DNA of 54,557 nt from Muribaculaceae bacterium Isolate-110 (HZI) (GCA_003762875.1 RIBL01000021.1:1-54557); one strand, 5' to 3'. Numbered from the stretch's first letter, positions 35,511 through 44,413 are shown. Numbers and translations are program-made. Notes: generated from the letters alone by a model not told the origin.

Positions 35511-36913
35511 TGAATCTGAAATTTATATACACCCGCCCCGGAACATCACGCCTGATACTGCTCTTTGCAGGATGGGGCATGTCGCCGCGTCCGCTTGATG
35601 ACGTGAGCATGCCCGGCTATGATGTGGCCGTGGTGTGGGACTATCGCGACATGTCAGCCCCGTGGCTCGAAGAACTGTCGGGCTATGAGGAGACGGTGGT
35701 GGTGGCATGGTCATTTGGCGTGCATGCCGCCTCGCGTTTCATGGCTTCGCATCCGGGATTCCGTGTCACGGCGCGCATCGCTGTCAACGGCACGCGCTTT
35801 ACGGCCGATGACTCGCGCGGCATACCGCGGGCGATATTTGACGCCACGCTTGCCGGACTTAGTGAACGGAGCGTGACAAAATTCAATATGCGCATGTGTG
35901 GCGGAGCGGCCGCCTATAAGGAGTTTGCCCTGCGTGCCCCCGCCCGCAGTGTCGACGATCTGCGCGAAGAGCTCTCGGCCTTTGACACCTGTGAGGCTCC
36001 GCGTATGCTGTGGGATAAGGCGTTTGTCTCACAGGGCGATATGATTATCCCCGCGGCCAACCAGTCGGAGGCCTGGGCCTCGGATGCGGTGCAGACCATC
36101 GTGATTGACGGGCCCCATCTGCCCGACTTCAACCGGCTGCTGCGCGGCTGTCTTACCGACAAGTCGCATGTGGAGAAACGTTTCCGCAAGGCCGAGACAA
36201 CCTATGACGACAATGCCACGGCACAGTATGCCACGGCCGCGCGTCTGCTTGACCTTGCCGCCTCACACGCTCCCGCCGCGGTCGGTGACATACTTGAGGC
36301 GGGGTGTGGCACTGGGCGTTTTACCTCAATGCTGCTTGACAGGTTCGGGCCGGCCCGAGCCACTCTGTGGGACCTGCATATCGCCCCGCAGATCGAGGCA
36401 TTGCGCACCTCTCATCCCGACATCGCCTTGACGACTCAGAGCTGTGACGCAGAGTCGGAGATAGCCCTACAGCCCGACGAGGCTTTCGATATGATACTCT
36501 CGGCCTCGACCGTACAGTGGTTCAACTCACTGCGCTCATTTCTCACCGAGGCTTCACGCACGCTCCGTCCTGGCGGTGTGATAGCACTTTCCACCTATGG
36601 TCCCGACACCATGTGCGAGCCCCGCGTGGCTCTCGGCACATCGGGCCGCTTCCTGTCGCTCGAGCAGATAAGCCGCTGTGTCCCCTCCACGCTGTCGGTG
36701 GCGGAGATAACCGAGGAGCGTCACACAAGCCTTTTCGGCTCGCCGCTCGAAGTGCTGCGCCACATGAGCCGCACCGGAGTCAACGGTCTGTCGGCCGGCG
36801 ATAGCGGCGACACCGCCGCGGGCTGCCGTATGCTCCGAAACTATCCGCTTGACAGCGAAGGCAAAGCACCACTCACATATCATCCTATCTATCTGGTATT
36901 AAAGAAATCATGA
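35510..36913 (+). CDS. bioGC: BioG-BioC fusion: pimeloyl-ACP methyl ester esterase and malonyl-ACP methyltransferase
   Basis: A 467-residue two-domain protein. The first half (about 1-215) is a BioG-type alpha/beta hydrolase with L-L-F-A-G-W-G-M and the nucleophile elbow A-W-S-F-G. The second half (about 220-467) is a BioC-type SAM methyltransferase with motif I I-L-E-A-G-C-G-T-G-R. Together they would add and remove the methyl ester that disguises malonyl-ACP during pimeloyl synthesis. The fusion order G then C fits Bacteroides-type genes known to me. Position between bioF and bioD supports the role. Confidence 0.9.
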   Translation: MNLKFIYTRPGTSRLILLFAGWGMSPRPLDDVSMPGYDVAVVWDYRDMSAPWLEELSGYEETVVVAWSFGVHAASRFMASHPGFRVTARIAVNGTRFTADDSRGIPRAIFDATLAGLSERSVTKFNMRMCGGAAAYKEFALRAPARSVDDLREELSAFDTCEAPRMLWDKAFVSQGDMIIPAANQSEAWASDAVQTIVIDGPHLPDFNRLLRGCLTDKSHVEKRFRKAETTYDDNATAQYATAARLLDLAASHAPAAVGDILEAGCGTGRFTSMLLDRFGPARATLWDLHIAPQIEALRTSHPDIALTTQSCDAESEIALQPDEAFDMILSASTVQWFNSLRSFLTEASRTLRPGGVIALSTYGPDTMCEPRVALGTSGRFLSLEQISRCVPSTLSVAEITEERHTSLFGSPLEVLRHMSRTGVNGLSAGDSGDTAAGCRMLRNYPLDSEGKAPLTYHPIYLVLKKS

Positions 36914-37545
36914 GCAACGCTTATTTCATCTCAGGCATCGACACCGATGCCGGCAAGACCTACGTGACCGGCTACATAGCCCGCCGGCTGATGGAGGAGG
37001 GCAAAAGAGTCATCACACAGAAGTTTATCCAGACCGGCAATACCGACATGTCGGAGGACATAGTGAAACATCGCGAAATCATGGGCATCGGTCTTCAGCC
37101 CGAGGATCTTGACCATACCACCGCCCCGGTGATATTTTCTTATCCGGCCTCGGCCCAGCTTGCCGCGAGAATAGACGGCCGGGATATTGATCTCGAAGCG
37201 ATAGACCGCGCTACCGAACGGCTCAAGTCGCTCTATGACATAGTGCTTATAGAGGGAGCCGGCGGTCTGGCCGTGCCTATCACCGACACATTCATGTCGA
37301 TTGATTATGCCGAGTCGCGCAAGCTCCCGGTCATACTGGTGACCAACGGCATACTTGGGTCAATCAATCATACCGTATTGTCGCTCGAGGCCATACGTTC
37401 ACGCGGCATGCAGCTCGCGGCCGTGATTTACAACGAGCATTTCGACACCGACCCTGTGATTGCCGAGGACACCCGCGGATTCATTGCCCGCTATGTGGCC
37501 CGCAATTTTCCCGACGCCCGCTTTGCCACAGTCGGGAGTCTGTGA
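36910..37545 (+). CDS. bioD: Dethiobiotin synthetase
   Basis: A 211-residue ATP-dependent carboxylase that closes the ureido ring of dethiobiotin. The P-loop G-I-D-T-D-A-G-K-T near residue 8-16 and E-G-A-G-G-L-A-V-P near 115 are the family signatures. It overlaps the preceding stop codon by 4 nt (ATGA). bioB is not in this window, so the last step must be encoded elsewhere. Confidence 0.95.
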   Translation: MSNAYFISGIDTDAGKTYVTGYIARRLMEEGKRVITQKFIQTGNTDMSEDIVKHREIMGIGLQPEDLDHTTAPVIFSYPASAQLAARIDGRDIDLEAIDRATERLKSLYDIVLIEGAGGLAVPITDTFMSIDYAESRKLPVILVTNGILGSINHTVLSLEAIRSRGMQLAAVIYNEHFDTDPVIAEDTRGFIARYVARNFPDARFATVGSL

Positions 37546-37563
37546 AAAATAAAGACAAAAAAT

Positions 37564-37613
37564 AAAGACAGGAGTACGGGAGTTTTTTTGTTATCTCCCG
37601 TACTCCTGTCTTT
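37564..37613. terminator. Bidirectional terminator between bioD and the FNT gene
   Basis: Perfect 19-bp arms (37564-37582 and 37595-37613) with A-run before and T-run after, between convergent genes. Confidence 0.85.
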
Positions 37614-37628
37614 TTTATGTCTGTGGGG

Positions 37629-38423
37629 TTATTTTTTGAAAAGGTGCAGATAGCCGTTGACAGCTCCGACGAGAAGTGCGCCGCCGGCGATATTGCCGAG
37701 AGTGGAGGGGATGAAGTTGGCGGTCAGAGCCTGAATAAGTCCCACGTCCGCGCCTTCCATTATGCCAAGAGGGATGAAAAACATATTGGCGATGCAATGC
37801 TCGTAACCCAGGGCTACAAACGCCATCACCGGCAGCCAGCAGCCTAAGGCTTTCTCCAACAGAGTCTTGCCGCTCAGAGCGAGCCATACGGCCAGGCATA
37901 CACACCAGTTGGCTCCGATGGCCTTGAGAAACACTACGTCCCACGGCATTGCCACCTTGGCCTCGGCCACCTTCACCGCGGCAGAGTGCCAGGGGTCTAT
38001 GGCCGTAAGTCCGCAGCGGTATACCATAAAATATGTAAAGGCGAGTGCGCCGACAAGATTGCCCAGATAGACCAGTGTCCAGTTGCGCAGAGTCAGTCCG
38101 GGACCATGTCTGCGCTGCATCATCGAGGGGACGAGCACAGCATTGTTGCCGGTGAAGAGTTCGGCTCCGAGCACCACCACAAGTATGAGACCTATCGGGA
38201 AGGCCACACCGCTCAGCAGTCGCTGAAGCGCGGGGTTGGAGGCAGTGAGTTCGGGAAATCCGAATCCGAGAGTCATCGACAGGATACCGCCGAGCGAAAT
38301 GTAGGCTCCCGCCATACAGGCCGATACGAGCAGACGCATGGTGGACGAGGCGGTGAGATGCGCCTTGGCAGCTCCGGCATCGGAGGCTGCCCGGGTGATT
38401 TCAGAGGGGGAAAGTATCTTCAT
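37629..38423 (-). CDS. Formate/nitrite transporter family channel
   Basis: A 264-residue inner-membrane protein with about six hydrophobic helices and the FNT family layout: G-A-Y-I-S-L-G-G in helix 1, L-G-A-E-L-F-T-G-N and the central N-W-C-V-C-L-A-V-W and G-Y-E-H-C-I-A-N-M-F segments, which correspond to the conserved asparagine and histidine of FocA-type channels. Formate or nitrite export/import is the family role; the exact anion is not determined. It overlaps the upstream exonuclease gene by 4 nt. Confidence 0.9.
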   Translation of the reverse strand: MKILSPSEITRAASDAGAAKAHLTASSTMRLLVSACMAGAYISLGGILSMTLGFGFPELTASNPALQRLLSGVAFPIGLILVVVLGAELFTGNNAVLVPSMMQRRHGPGLTLRNWTLVYLGNLVGALAFTYFMVYRCGLTAIDPWHSAAVKVAEAKVAMPWDVVFLKAIGANWCVCLAVWLALSGKTLLEKALGCWLPVMAFVALGYEHCIANMFFIPLGIMEGADVGLIQALTANFIPSTLGNIAGGALLVGAVNGYLHLFKK

Positions 38424-39076
38424 TCATTGGATGGTTGGGAGGAAGCGGTCTCCTCCTCATGTCTGACATAGGGTGATGCGGCTGGCACGAAATTGCCCGA
38501 GATGAGATGGAGATATATGTGCCGACATGCCCACGCGTCGATCGACGCATAGATCATCTGAGGCTCTGTGAGCATCTGTGCCTCCCAGTTGGTGAGACGC
38601 TGTCCCTTGGAGATGCGGTGGCCGAAGAGTATGGCATATATCTTCTGGAGGCTTGCGTCGGTTATGTGATATTTCTTGACCATATCCTGAAGTTCCACAA
38701 ATCCGCGGGGCTCAAATTCGCCCACCTGGTGAAGCATATGGAAATCATCCTTGAGCGAAAGGCCTACCTTGATTACATCCTCACACTCCATAAATTCACG
38801 CAACTCGGGTGTGAAGCCCATCTTGTTGATGCGAAACAGGAATGAATGGTCTTCGGTCGACACCTGTATGAGCGACACACGGTTGGTCATGCCTTTGCGG
38901 AAATTAGGCTTGGTCTCAGTGTCAAAACCCACCACGTCATGACTGCGCAGAAAGCTGACAGCGGCGGCCACTTCCTCGGCTCGCTCTATCACGGTTATCG
39001 CGCCCGCAAATGTAACGGTGGGCATCTCTGCCACACATTTCTTGTCTATTGCTATACTGAACGACTCGTTATCCAT
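38420..39076 (-). CDS. DEDD-type 3'-5' exonuclease, RNase D-like
   Basis: A 218-residue nuclease with the first acidic motif in G-F-D52-T-E54-T, a middle motif around V-G-L-S-L-K-D-D, and a final D-A-W-A-C-R motif, which make up the DEDD metal site. It lacks the HRDC domains of full-length RNase D, as do the short Bacteroidota homologues. The start at 39076 is kept because the upstream residues align with homologues. A minus-strand TAACTTTG box at 39081-39088 sits directly before this ATG, so the mRNA may be leaderless. Confidence 0.88.
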   Translation of the reverse strand: MDNESFSIAIDKKCVAEMPTVTFAGAITVIERAEEVAAAVSFLRSHDVVGFDTETKPNFRKGMTNRVSLIQVSTEDHSFLFRINKMGFTPELREFMECEDVIKVGLSLKDDFHMLHQVGEFEPRGFVELQDMVKKYHITDASLQKIYAILFGHRISKGQRLTNWEAQMLTEPQMIYASIDAWACRHIYLHLISGNFVPAASPYVRHEEETASSQPSNE

Positions 39077-39080
39077 GATG

Positions 39081-39088
39081 CAAAGTTA
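39081..39088 (-). promoter_or_regulatory. -7 box of the exonuclease-FNT unit
   Basis: TAACTTTG on the minus strand, ending 5 nt before the start codon at 39076. The upstream box is unclear. Confidence 0.45.
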
Positions 39089-39171
39089 CGCAATAATCGT
39101 GATTTAATACGCATCTTTTTATACAATTAAACATCCTCTGAATCACAAAGACGCTATTGTGGAGACAATTT

Positions 39172-39198
39172 GTGCCGGGAAACTCAGTTTCCCGGCAC
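39172..39198. terminator. Perfect 13-bp hairpin
   Basis: GTGCCGGGAAACT and AGTTTCCCGGCAC are perfectly complementary around one central C. It lies after the serine dehydratase stop, but has no T-run. Confidence 0.55.
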
Positions 39199-39253
39199 TG
39201 TCTGACTTGAAATTATAAATCTCATTTATAAGCATCAACCGATTGCGGCGCAA

Positions 39254-40450
39254 TCAGTTGATGACAGCGAGGCCGCCCTGAGATGTCTCTTTGTAGAGCG
39301 ACGGCAGGTCGTGGCCGGTCTGCTTCATAACCTCGACGATGCGGTCGAAGCTCACCGAGTGGCGACCGTCGGAGAAAGCCGCGTAGAGATTGGCGTCGAG
39401 CGCGCGGGCCGCCGCATAGGCGTTGCGCTCGATGCAGGGTATCTGCACGAGACCGCACACGGGGTCGCACGTGAGGCCGAGGTGATGCTCGAGGCCCATC
39501 TCGGCCGAGTATTCTATCTGGGCCGGTGTGCCGCCAAATAGCTGCGAGGCTGCCGCGGCCGCCATGGCACACGCCACTCCGACCTCACCCTGACAGCCGA
39601 CTTCGGCACCCGACACCGAGGCGTTGTGCTTGACCACATTGCCGAAAAGTCCGGCTGTCGCGAGAGCACGGAGTATGCGTTTCTCAGAGAAATTCTTCGA
39701 TTTGTGCAGATGATAGAGCACCGCCGGCACTATGCCGCAGGAGCCGCAGGTGGGAGCGGTGACAATCTTGCCGCCCGAGGCGTTCTCCTCGCTCACAGCC
39801 AGGGCATAGGCATAGACGAGACCGCGGCTTTTGAGAGAACCGGCGTAGCCCTCGGCATGCACATGATAGCTCACGGCCTTGCGGCGCACACCCAGTCCGC
39901 CGGGGAGTACACCTTCAGCCTCGATGCCGCACTCAACGGCCTGTTTCATCACAGTCCATACCTCATGGAGATAATCCCATATGGCCGGGCCTTCACAACG
40001 ATCAACGTATTCCCAGAAAGTTGAGCCGGTCTTCTCACACCACTTCTGGATGTCCCGTATGGTCGACATCTCATACACGCTGTCGGCTTTCTGGCGCGAC
40101 TCGCCCTCCTTGAGTATGTCGCCGCCGCCGATGCTGTAATAGGTCTCCTCGTCAGTGACATTTCCATCCGGGCCGAGGGCCTCAAACTTCATGCCGTTGG
40201 GGTGGAAGGGTAGGAAGGTCTCGGGCATCCACACAATCTCGCATGGAGCTACGGGGGTGAGAGTGTCGAGGATGGCTTTGTCGGTGAGGTGTCCTTTGCC
40301 GGTGGCTGCGAGCGAGCCGTAGAGAGTGACACGGCGCGATGTCGCGCCTGGACTGGCGGCAAGAAATTTCTGCGCGGCTTTGAGCGGGCCCATGGTGTGG
40401 CTGCTCGAGGGGCCATAACCTATTTTGAATATATGCCTGATTGATTCCAT
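39254..40450 (-). CDS. sdaA: Iron-sulfur L-serine ammonia-lyase
   Basis: A 398-residue single-chain serine dehydratase that converts L-serine to pyruvate and ammonia. The N-terminal beta domain has S-S-S-H-T-M-G-P and the C-terminal alpha domain has A-P-T-C-G-S-C-G-I-V-P plus C-D-P-V-C-G-L-V-Q-I-P-C, the cysteines that hold the 4Fe-4S cluster. Length slightly shorter than the common 450-residue enzyme. It supports amino-acid use by an anaerobe. A minus-strand TAATTTTG box is at 40493-40500. Confidence 0.93.
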   Translation of the reverse strand: MESIRHIFKIGYGPSSSHTMGPLKAAQKFLAASPGATSRRVTLYGSLAATGKGHLTDKAILDTLTPVAPCEIVWMPETFLPFHPNGMKFEALGPDGNVTDEETYYSIGGGDILKEGESRQKADSVYEMSTIRDIQKWCEKTGSTFWEYVDRCEGPAIWDYLHEVWTVMKQAVECGIEAEGVLPGGLGVRRKAVSYHVHAEGYAGSLKSRGLVYAYALAVSEENASGGKIVTAPTCGSCGIVPAVLYHLHKSKNFSEKRILRALATAGLFGNVVKHNASVSGAEVGCQGEVGVACAMAAAAASQLFGGTPAQIEYSAEMGLEHHLGLTCDPVCGLVQIPCIERNAYAAARALDANLYAAFSDGRHSVSFDRIVEVMKQTGHDLPSLYKETSQGGLAVIN

Positions 40451-40492
40451 AGCGGAGATGCCTTATATTTACAGTATAACAAAAATCGGGGA

Positions 40493-40500
40493 CAAAATTA
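40493..40500 (-). promoter_or_regulatory. -7 box of sdaA
   Basis: CAAAATTA on the plus strand, TAATTTTG on the minus strand, 43 nt upstream of the start codon. The upstream TTTG box is not clear. Confidence 0.4.
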
Positions 40501-40543
40501 CAAAAAAACCGTCACATTTACAGTCGGTTTCGCCGCTTTTGCG

Positions 40544-40551
40544 TAACTTTG
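40544..40551 (+). promoter_or_regulatory. -7 box of the glycosyltransferase gene
   Basis: TAACTTTG, divergent from the sdaA box 44 nt away, about 55 nt before the glycosyltransferase start. Confidence 0.4.
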
Positions 40552-40606
40552 GGGTGTATAAGGAAAAGGAAAAATGATATTCATGTTACAGCAAAGATGT
40601 AAATAA

Positions 40607-41581
40607 ATGCCTTTGGTTTCCGTAATAATGCCTGTGTATAATGCCGAGCGGTATCTTGATTGTTCGGTGGGGTCGGTGATAGCCCAGACTTTTACCGACT
40701 GGGAACTGATATGTTTCAACGACGCTTCGACTGACGGGAGTCTTGCTGTGCTTGAGCGTCTGGCAGCATCCGACCCGCGCATACGTATCATAGATTCACG
40801 CATCAATGTTAAGCAAGGGGGCGGACGCAACCGGGCCATCCGTGAGGCCCGCGGAGAGTATGTGGTGTTTCTTGACGCAGACGACAGTCTGTGCCCCGAG
40901 TCGCTGTCGCTGTGTGTCGACACCGCCCGTCAGCGTGGGGCCGATATGGTTATGTATGACTACGAGACCATCCCCGGCCGCATGGTGAGTCCGCTCGGGC
41001 CTGACGCTGCAGAGCTTAAAGGCGACGAGCTGAGACGAAGATTTATCCTGCATCCTTCGCCGGTGTGGTCGGCCATGTATCGCCGCAGTCTCATTACCGA
41101 CAACGGCCTGTATTTCCCCGAAGGAGTGTTTTACGAGGATAATGCAGTGACACTGGCCATACATCTGTCTGCCGTCAATCCTGTCAAGGTCAACGCTCCG
41201 CTTTATGGCTATCACATATATGACACATCTGTGAGCCACAGGATGAACGATTATCGCTTTTTTCACCGCCTGTCATCGGCCCGTATGCTCAAGGACCACC
41301 TCACGAGGCTCGGATTCTATGACCGCTGGCGTGAGGAGATTGACTATGTTATCTTAAATCAGTATTATACCAATACAATAACGGGGTGTGTTTACCGTTT
41401 TGACCGTGTACCCCTCAGGCGTCAGCGTTATGTGCGCCATACGGTCGAGCGGGTGGTGCCGGGCTTCAGGCATAACAGATATTACAAGGCGTGGCCGTTG
41501 GCCGGCCGGCTTCGTCTCGAACTGCACGCCCGCTTCCCGCGCATCATCCGACGATTGCATATGCTTAAGAATAGAGTTTAA
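40607..41581 (+). CDS. Family 2 glycosyltransferase
   Basis: A 324-residue GT-A-fold enzyme. The N-terminus has V-S-V-I-M-P-V-Y-N-A-E, then N-D-A-S-T-D-G-S and the D-x-D-like F-L-D-A-D-D-S at about 90-96, the nucleotide-sugar and metal site. The C-terminal part is a variable acceptor-binding region with no membrane helices. It probably adds a sugar to a surface polysaccharide or glycoprotein, but the donor and acceptor cannot be deduced. It stands alone rather than within a capsule cluster. Confidence 0.9.
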   Translation: MPLVSVIMPVYNAERYLDCSVGSVIAQTFTDWELICFNDASTDGSLAVLERLAASDPRIRIIDSRINVKQGGGRNRAIREARGEYVVFLDADDSLCPESLSLCVDTARQRGADMVMYDYETIPGRMVSPLGPDAAELKGDELRRRFILHPSPVWSAMYRRSLITDNGLYFPEGVFYEDNAVTLAIHLSAVNPVKVNAPLYGYHIYDTSVSHRMNDYRFFHRLSSARMLKDHLTRLGFYDRWREEIDYVILNQYYTNTITGCVYRFDRVPLRRQRYVRHTVERVVPGFRHNRYYKAWPLAGRLRLELHARFPRIIRRLHMLKNRV

Positions 41582-41602
41582 AGTTTAAAGGTTAAAGTTT
41601 AG
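41572..41602. repeat. AGTTTAAAG spacer repeat
   Basis: GAGTTTAAAGTTTAAAG followed by GTTAAAGTTTAGG; it overlaps the last codons of the glycosyltransferase gene. Confidence 0.5.
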
Positions 41603-41681
41603 GCTGCGCGGCCGTCAGGCCTGTCGCTATTCCCAATCTTATCTCCATTTTATACTCTACACTGAATAAATCAATAATATC

Positions 41682-43043
41682 ATGAAAAGAATCATCACAT
41701 CATCACTATTACTGTTTTCGGCCGCATTGGTCTCTAATGCCGCGGTCTATAATATCCTCGATTACGGGGCTGTGAGTGACACCACCCGACTGAGCACCTC
41801 CGCTCTGCAACGGGCCATCGACGAATGTTCGGCCTCGGGCGGGGGCACTGTGCTTGTGCCGGCCGGAAGCTATAAGACCGGCAGCATTATACTCCGCAGC
41901 CATGTGACGCTCAATCTCGAAAACGGTGCCACCATCTATGGCAGCACCGACATAAAGGACTATACACCCGTGTCGACATCCTATGTGTCGCTGCGCACCA
42001 ACACTCCGACCGTCCAGCTTATCTATGCCGACAGTGTGAGTCATGTGGCCATTACGGGGCAAGGTGTGATAGACGGCAGGGGAAAGGCATTCCCCAAACT
42101 GTCGTGGAACGATGAGGGTATTACGCGTCCCCATCTGCTGAGATTCGTGCAGTCGTCCGACATCTCGCTCTCGGGCGTAACTCTGCGTAACTCCGGGTGC
42201 TGGATGCAGCACTATTTAGCTTGTGACCGTGTGAAAATCGACGGCATAACGGTGATAAACCGCAATAACTACAACAATGACGCTCTTGACCTCGACGGTT
42301 GTCACAATGTGACGGTCAGCAATATGATTGCCGATTCGGACGACGACGCTATAACCCTCAAGAGCACCTCGCCGCGACTCTGTGAGGACATTACCATTTC
42401 CAACTGTGTGGTGTCGAGCCACTGCAATGCCATAAAGCTGGGCACCGAGACCAACGGCGGTTTTCGCAACATCAACATCCGCGGCATCGTGGTCAAACCT
42501 TCGGCTGACCAATCGTCGCAATATTTCGGCTATCCCGGCGGCATAGGCCACTCGGCCATCTCGCTCGAGATAGTTGACGGCGGCATCATGCGCAACGTCA
42601 ATGTGTCAGACATCACCATCCGCGGCACCGAATCGCCCATCTTCATCCGTCTGGCCGACCGCGCGCGTGCCTATTCGCCCGACCATCCCGTTGAGGGTGT
42701 TGGCAGCATCAGCGGGGTAGTGCTTCATGACATCATAATTGATGAGGCAGGTCCGTCTGGCAGTTCTATCACAGGTCTTGAGGGACACCCCGTCACCGAT
42801 ATAGTGCTTCACGACATCACTATCAATCATGCCGGTGGACAGGGTGTGACAGCCGCCCCTGCCGATGAGAAACGTGCCGAGTATCCCGAGTCGACCATGT
42901 GGGGCATACTTCCGGCCCAGGGGTTCTGGCTCAATCACACCAAGGGTGTGACCATGCGCAACATCAAGGTCAACGCCCTCGCCCCCGACGCACGTCCCGT
43001 CATACTTGCCACCGACTCTGAACAATTGGTAATTAGCAATTAG
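41682..43043 (+). CDS. Glycoside hydrolase family 28-type pectinase
   Basis: A 453-residue secreted enzyme with signal peptide (MKRIITSSLLLFSAALVSNA). The chain is a right-handed beta-helix with repeated H-V-T-L / I-x-I-S-x-C turns and the N-N-D-A-L-D-L-D-G and D-S-D-D-D-A-I-T-L-K segments that carry the catalytic aspartates of polygalacturonase-type GH28 enzymes, plus S-S-H-C-N-A-I-K-L-G. It should cut galacturonan or rhamnogalacturonan. The last six or so codons (E-Q-L-V-I-S-N) are read from a TAATTAG-type repeat, so the natural C-terminus may have been altered by the repeat. Confidence 0.9.
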   Translation: MKRIITSSLLLFSAALVSNAAVYNILDYGAVSDTTRLSTSALQRAIDECSASGGGTVLVPAGSYKTGSIILRSHVTLNLENGATIYGSTDIKDYTPVSTSYVSLRTNTPTVQLIYADSVSHVAITGQGVIDGRGKAFPKLSWNDEGITRPHLLRFVQSSDISLSGVTLRNSGCWMQHYLACDRVKIDGITVINRNNYNNDALDLDGCHNVTVSNMIADSDDDAITLKSTSPRLCEDITISNCVVSSHCNAIKLGTETNGGFRNINIRGIVVKPSADQSSQYFGYPGGIGHSAISLEIVDGGIMRNVNVSDITIRGTESPIFIRLADRARAYSPDHPVEGVGSISGVVLHDIIIDEAGPSGSSITGLEGHPVTDIVLHDITINHAGGQGVTAAPADEKRAEYPESTMWGILPAQGFWLNHTKGVTMRNIKVNALAPDARPVILATDSEQLVISN

Positions 43044-43048
43044 CAATT
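43022..43048. repeat. TAATTAG/CAATTAG repeat, short copy
   Basis: AACAATTGGTAATTAGCAATTAGCAATTA-type sequence overlapping the 3' end of the GH28 gene; its stop codon lies inside the repeat. Related to the array at 13800-13878. Confidence 0.6.
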
Positions 43049-43098
43049 ATTTTTGCATCTCATTTTAATCTTTTATCTATCATATTTTGGTTACATTT

Positions 43099-44397
43099 AT
43101 GTCTCGACTATTATCACTCTTATTGCTCCTCTCCATATTTGTCCCGGCCGTGGCCGAGAACTATCCCTATCGTAACGACTATCTCTGGGTGACTGTGCCC
43201 GACCATGCCGACTGGCTATATGAGACCGGCGAGAACGCCACAGTCGATGTGCAGTTGCTCCGCTACGGTGTGCCGGCAGCCGGAGCGGTTGTCACCTATA
43301 CTATAGGTGACGATATGCTCCCCGACGACCGTAAGGACACGGTGAAACTCGACAAGAACGGTCGCGCAACCATAGCCGTGGGCACTATGGCCAAACCCGG
43401 TTTCCGCGATCTGCGCCTCTCGGCATCGGTGGATGGCAAGACCACTGACCATCACATCAAACTCGGATTCTCGCCCGACCGCCTGCGCCCCTTTGCCGGC
43501 GAACCAAAGGACTTCGTGCAGTATTGGCGCAAAGCCGTGGCCGAAGACAAAGCCGCCTTCCCTCTGCAGTATACCGTGGAGGATGTGCCGGAATATACCA
43601 CCGACAAGATGACCTGTCAGCTTGTGAAGCTACAGCTCAATCCCGAAGGCCGCAGCATGTATGGCTACCTGTTTATCCCCAAAGGCGAGGGCAAATATCC
43701 CGCCGTGCTCTGCCCTCCCGGAGCCGGTGTCAAGACCATCAAAGACCCCATGAGACACCGCTATTACGGAGAGGGAGGCATGATACGTTGCGAGATAGAG
43801 ATACACGGCTGTCATCCAGGGCTCTCGGAGGCTGAATTTTCGCAGCAACGCAAAGAGAAAGGCAAATATCTGGAGTTTGGCATGGACAACCCCGACGACT
43901 ATTACATGAAAGACGTCTATCTCGGCTGTCGACGCTTTCTCGACCTGCTCACATCGCTCCCAGCGTGGGACGGCAAGAACCTCTTCACGCAAGGAGGCAG
44001 CCAGGGCGGTGCACTCGCCATCACCACAGCCATGCTCGACGAGCGTGTCAACGGATGTGCGGCCAACCACCCCGCCCTTAGCGACATGACAGGCTATCTC
44101 GGCGACAAAGCCGGCGGCTATCCCCACCACTTCCGCAAAGACCGCAACGAAGCGACAGCCGCCAAAATACGCACACTCGAATATTACGACGTTGTAAACT
44201 TTGCCCGCCACCTCACTTGTCCCGTGCGCATGACCTGGGGCTTCAACGACAATACCTGTCCACCCACTACCTCCTATGAAGTCTACAACGTCATCACCGC
44301 CCCCAAGGAAGCCCTCCTGACCCCTGTAAACGAACACTGGACCTCCTCCGATACCGAATACAGCCACTACCTCTGGCTCAAGAGCTGCGTGAAGTAA
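43099..44397 (+). CDS. Acetyl-xylan-esterase-like alpha/beta hydrolase
   Basis: A 432-residue secreted hydrolase (start ATG 43099, which begins a signal peptide; an upstream TTG is not used). The C-terminal half is an AXE1/CE7-type hydrolase with nucleophile S301 in G-G-S-Q-G-G, a C-P-P-G-A-G oxyanion region, W-G-F-N-D-N before the catalytic aspartate and N-E-H-W as the likely histidine. The N-terminal part has an Ig-like beta domain. It probably removes acetyl groups from pectin or xylan. It follows the GH28 gene by 55 nt and may be co-transcribed. Confidence 0.85.
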   Translation: MSRLLSLLLLLSIFVPAVAENYPYRNDYLWVTVPDHADWLYETGENATVDVQLLRYGVPAAGAVVTYTIGDDMLPDDRKDTVKLDKNGRATIAVGTMAKPGFRDLRLSASVDGKTTDHHIKLGFSPDRLRPFAGEPKDFVQYWRKAVAEDKAAFPLQYTVEDVPEYTTDKMTCQLVKLQLNPEGRSMYGYLFIPKGEGKYPAVLCPPGAGVKTIKDPMRHRYYGEGGMIRCEIEIHGCHPGLSEAEFSQQRKEKGKYLEFGMDNPDDYYMKDVYLGCRRFLDLLTSLPAWDGKNLFTQGGSQGGALAITTAMLDERVNGCAANHPALSDMTGYLGDKAGGYPHHFRKDRNEATAAKIRTLEYYDVVNFARHLTCPVRMTWGFNDNTCPPTTSYEVYNVITAPKEALLTPVNEHWTSSDTEYSHYLWLKSCVK

Positions 44398-44413
44398 GGC
44401 TCGATACATAAGA

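Noticed and set aside
37629-38423. The FNT protein as a water or ammonium channel
   Set aside because: The family segments around the central histidine and asparagine match formate/nitrite channels rather than aquaporins or Amt.
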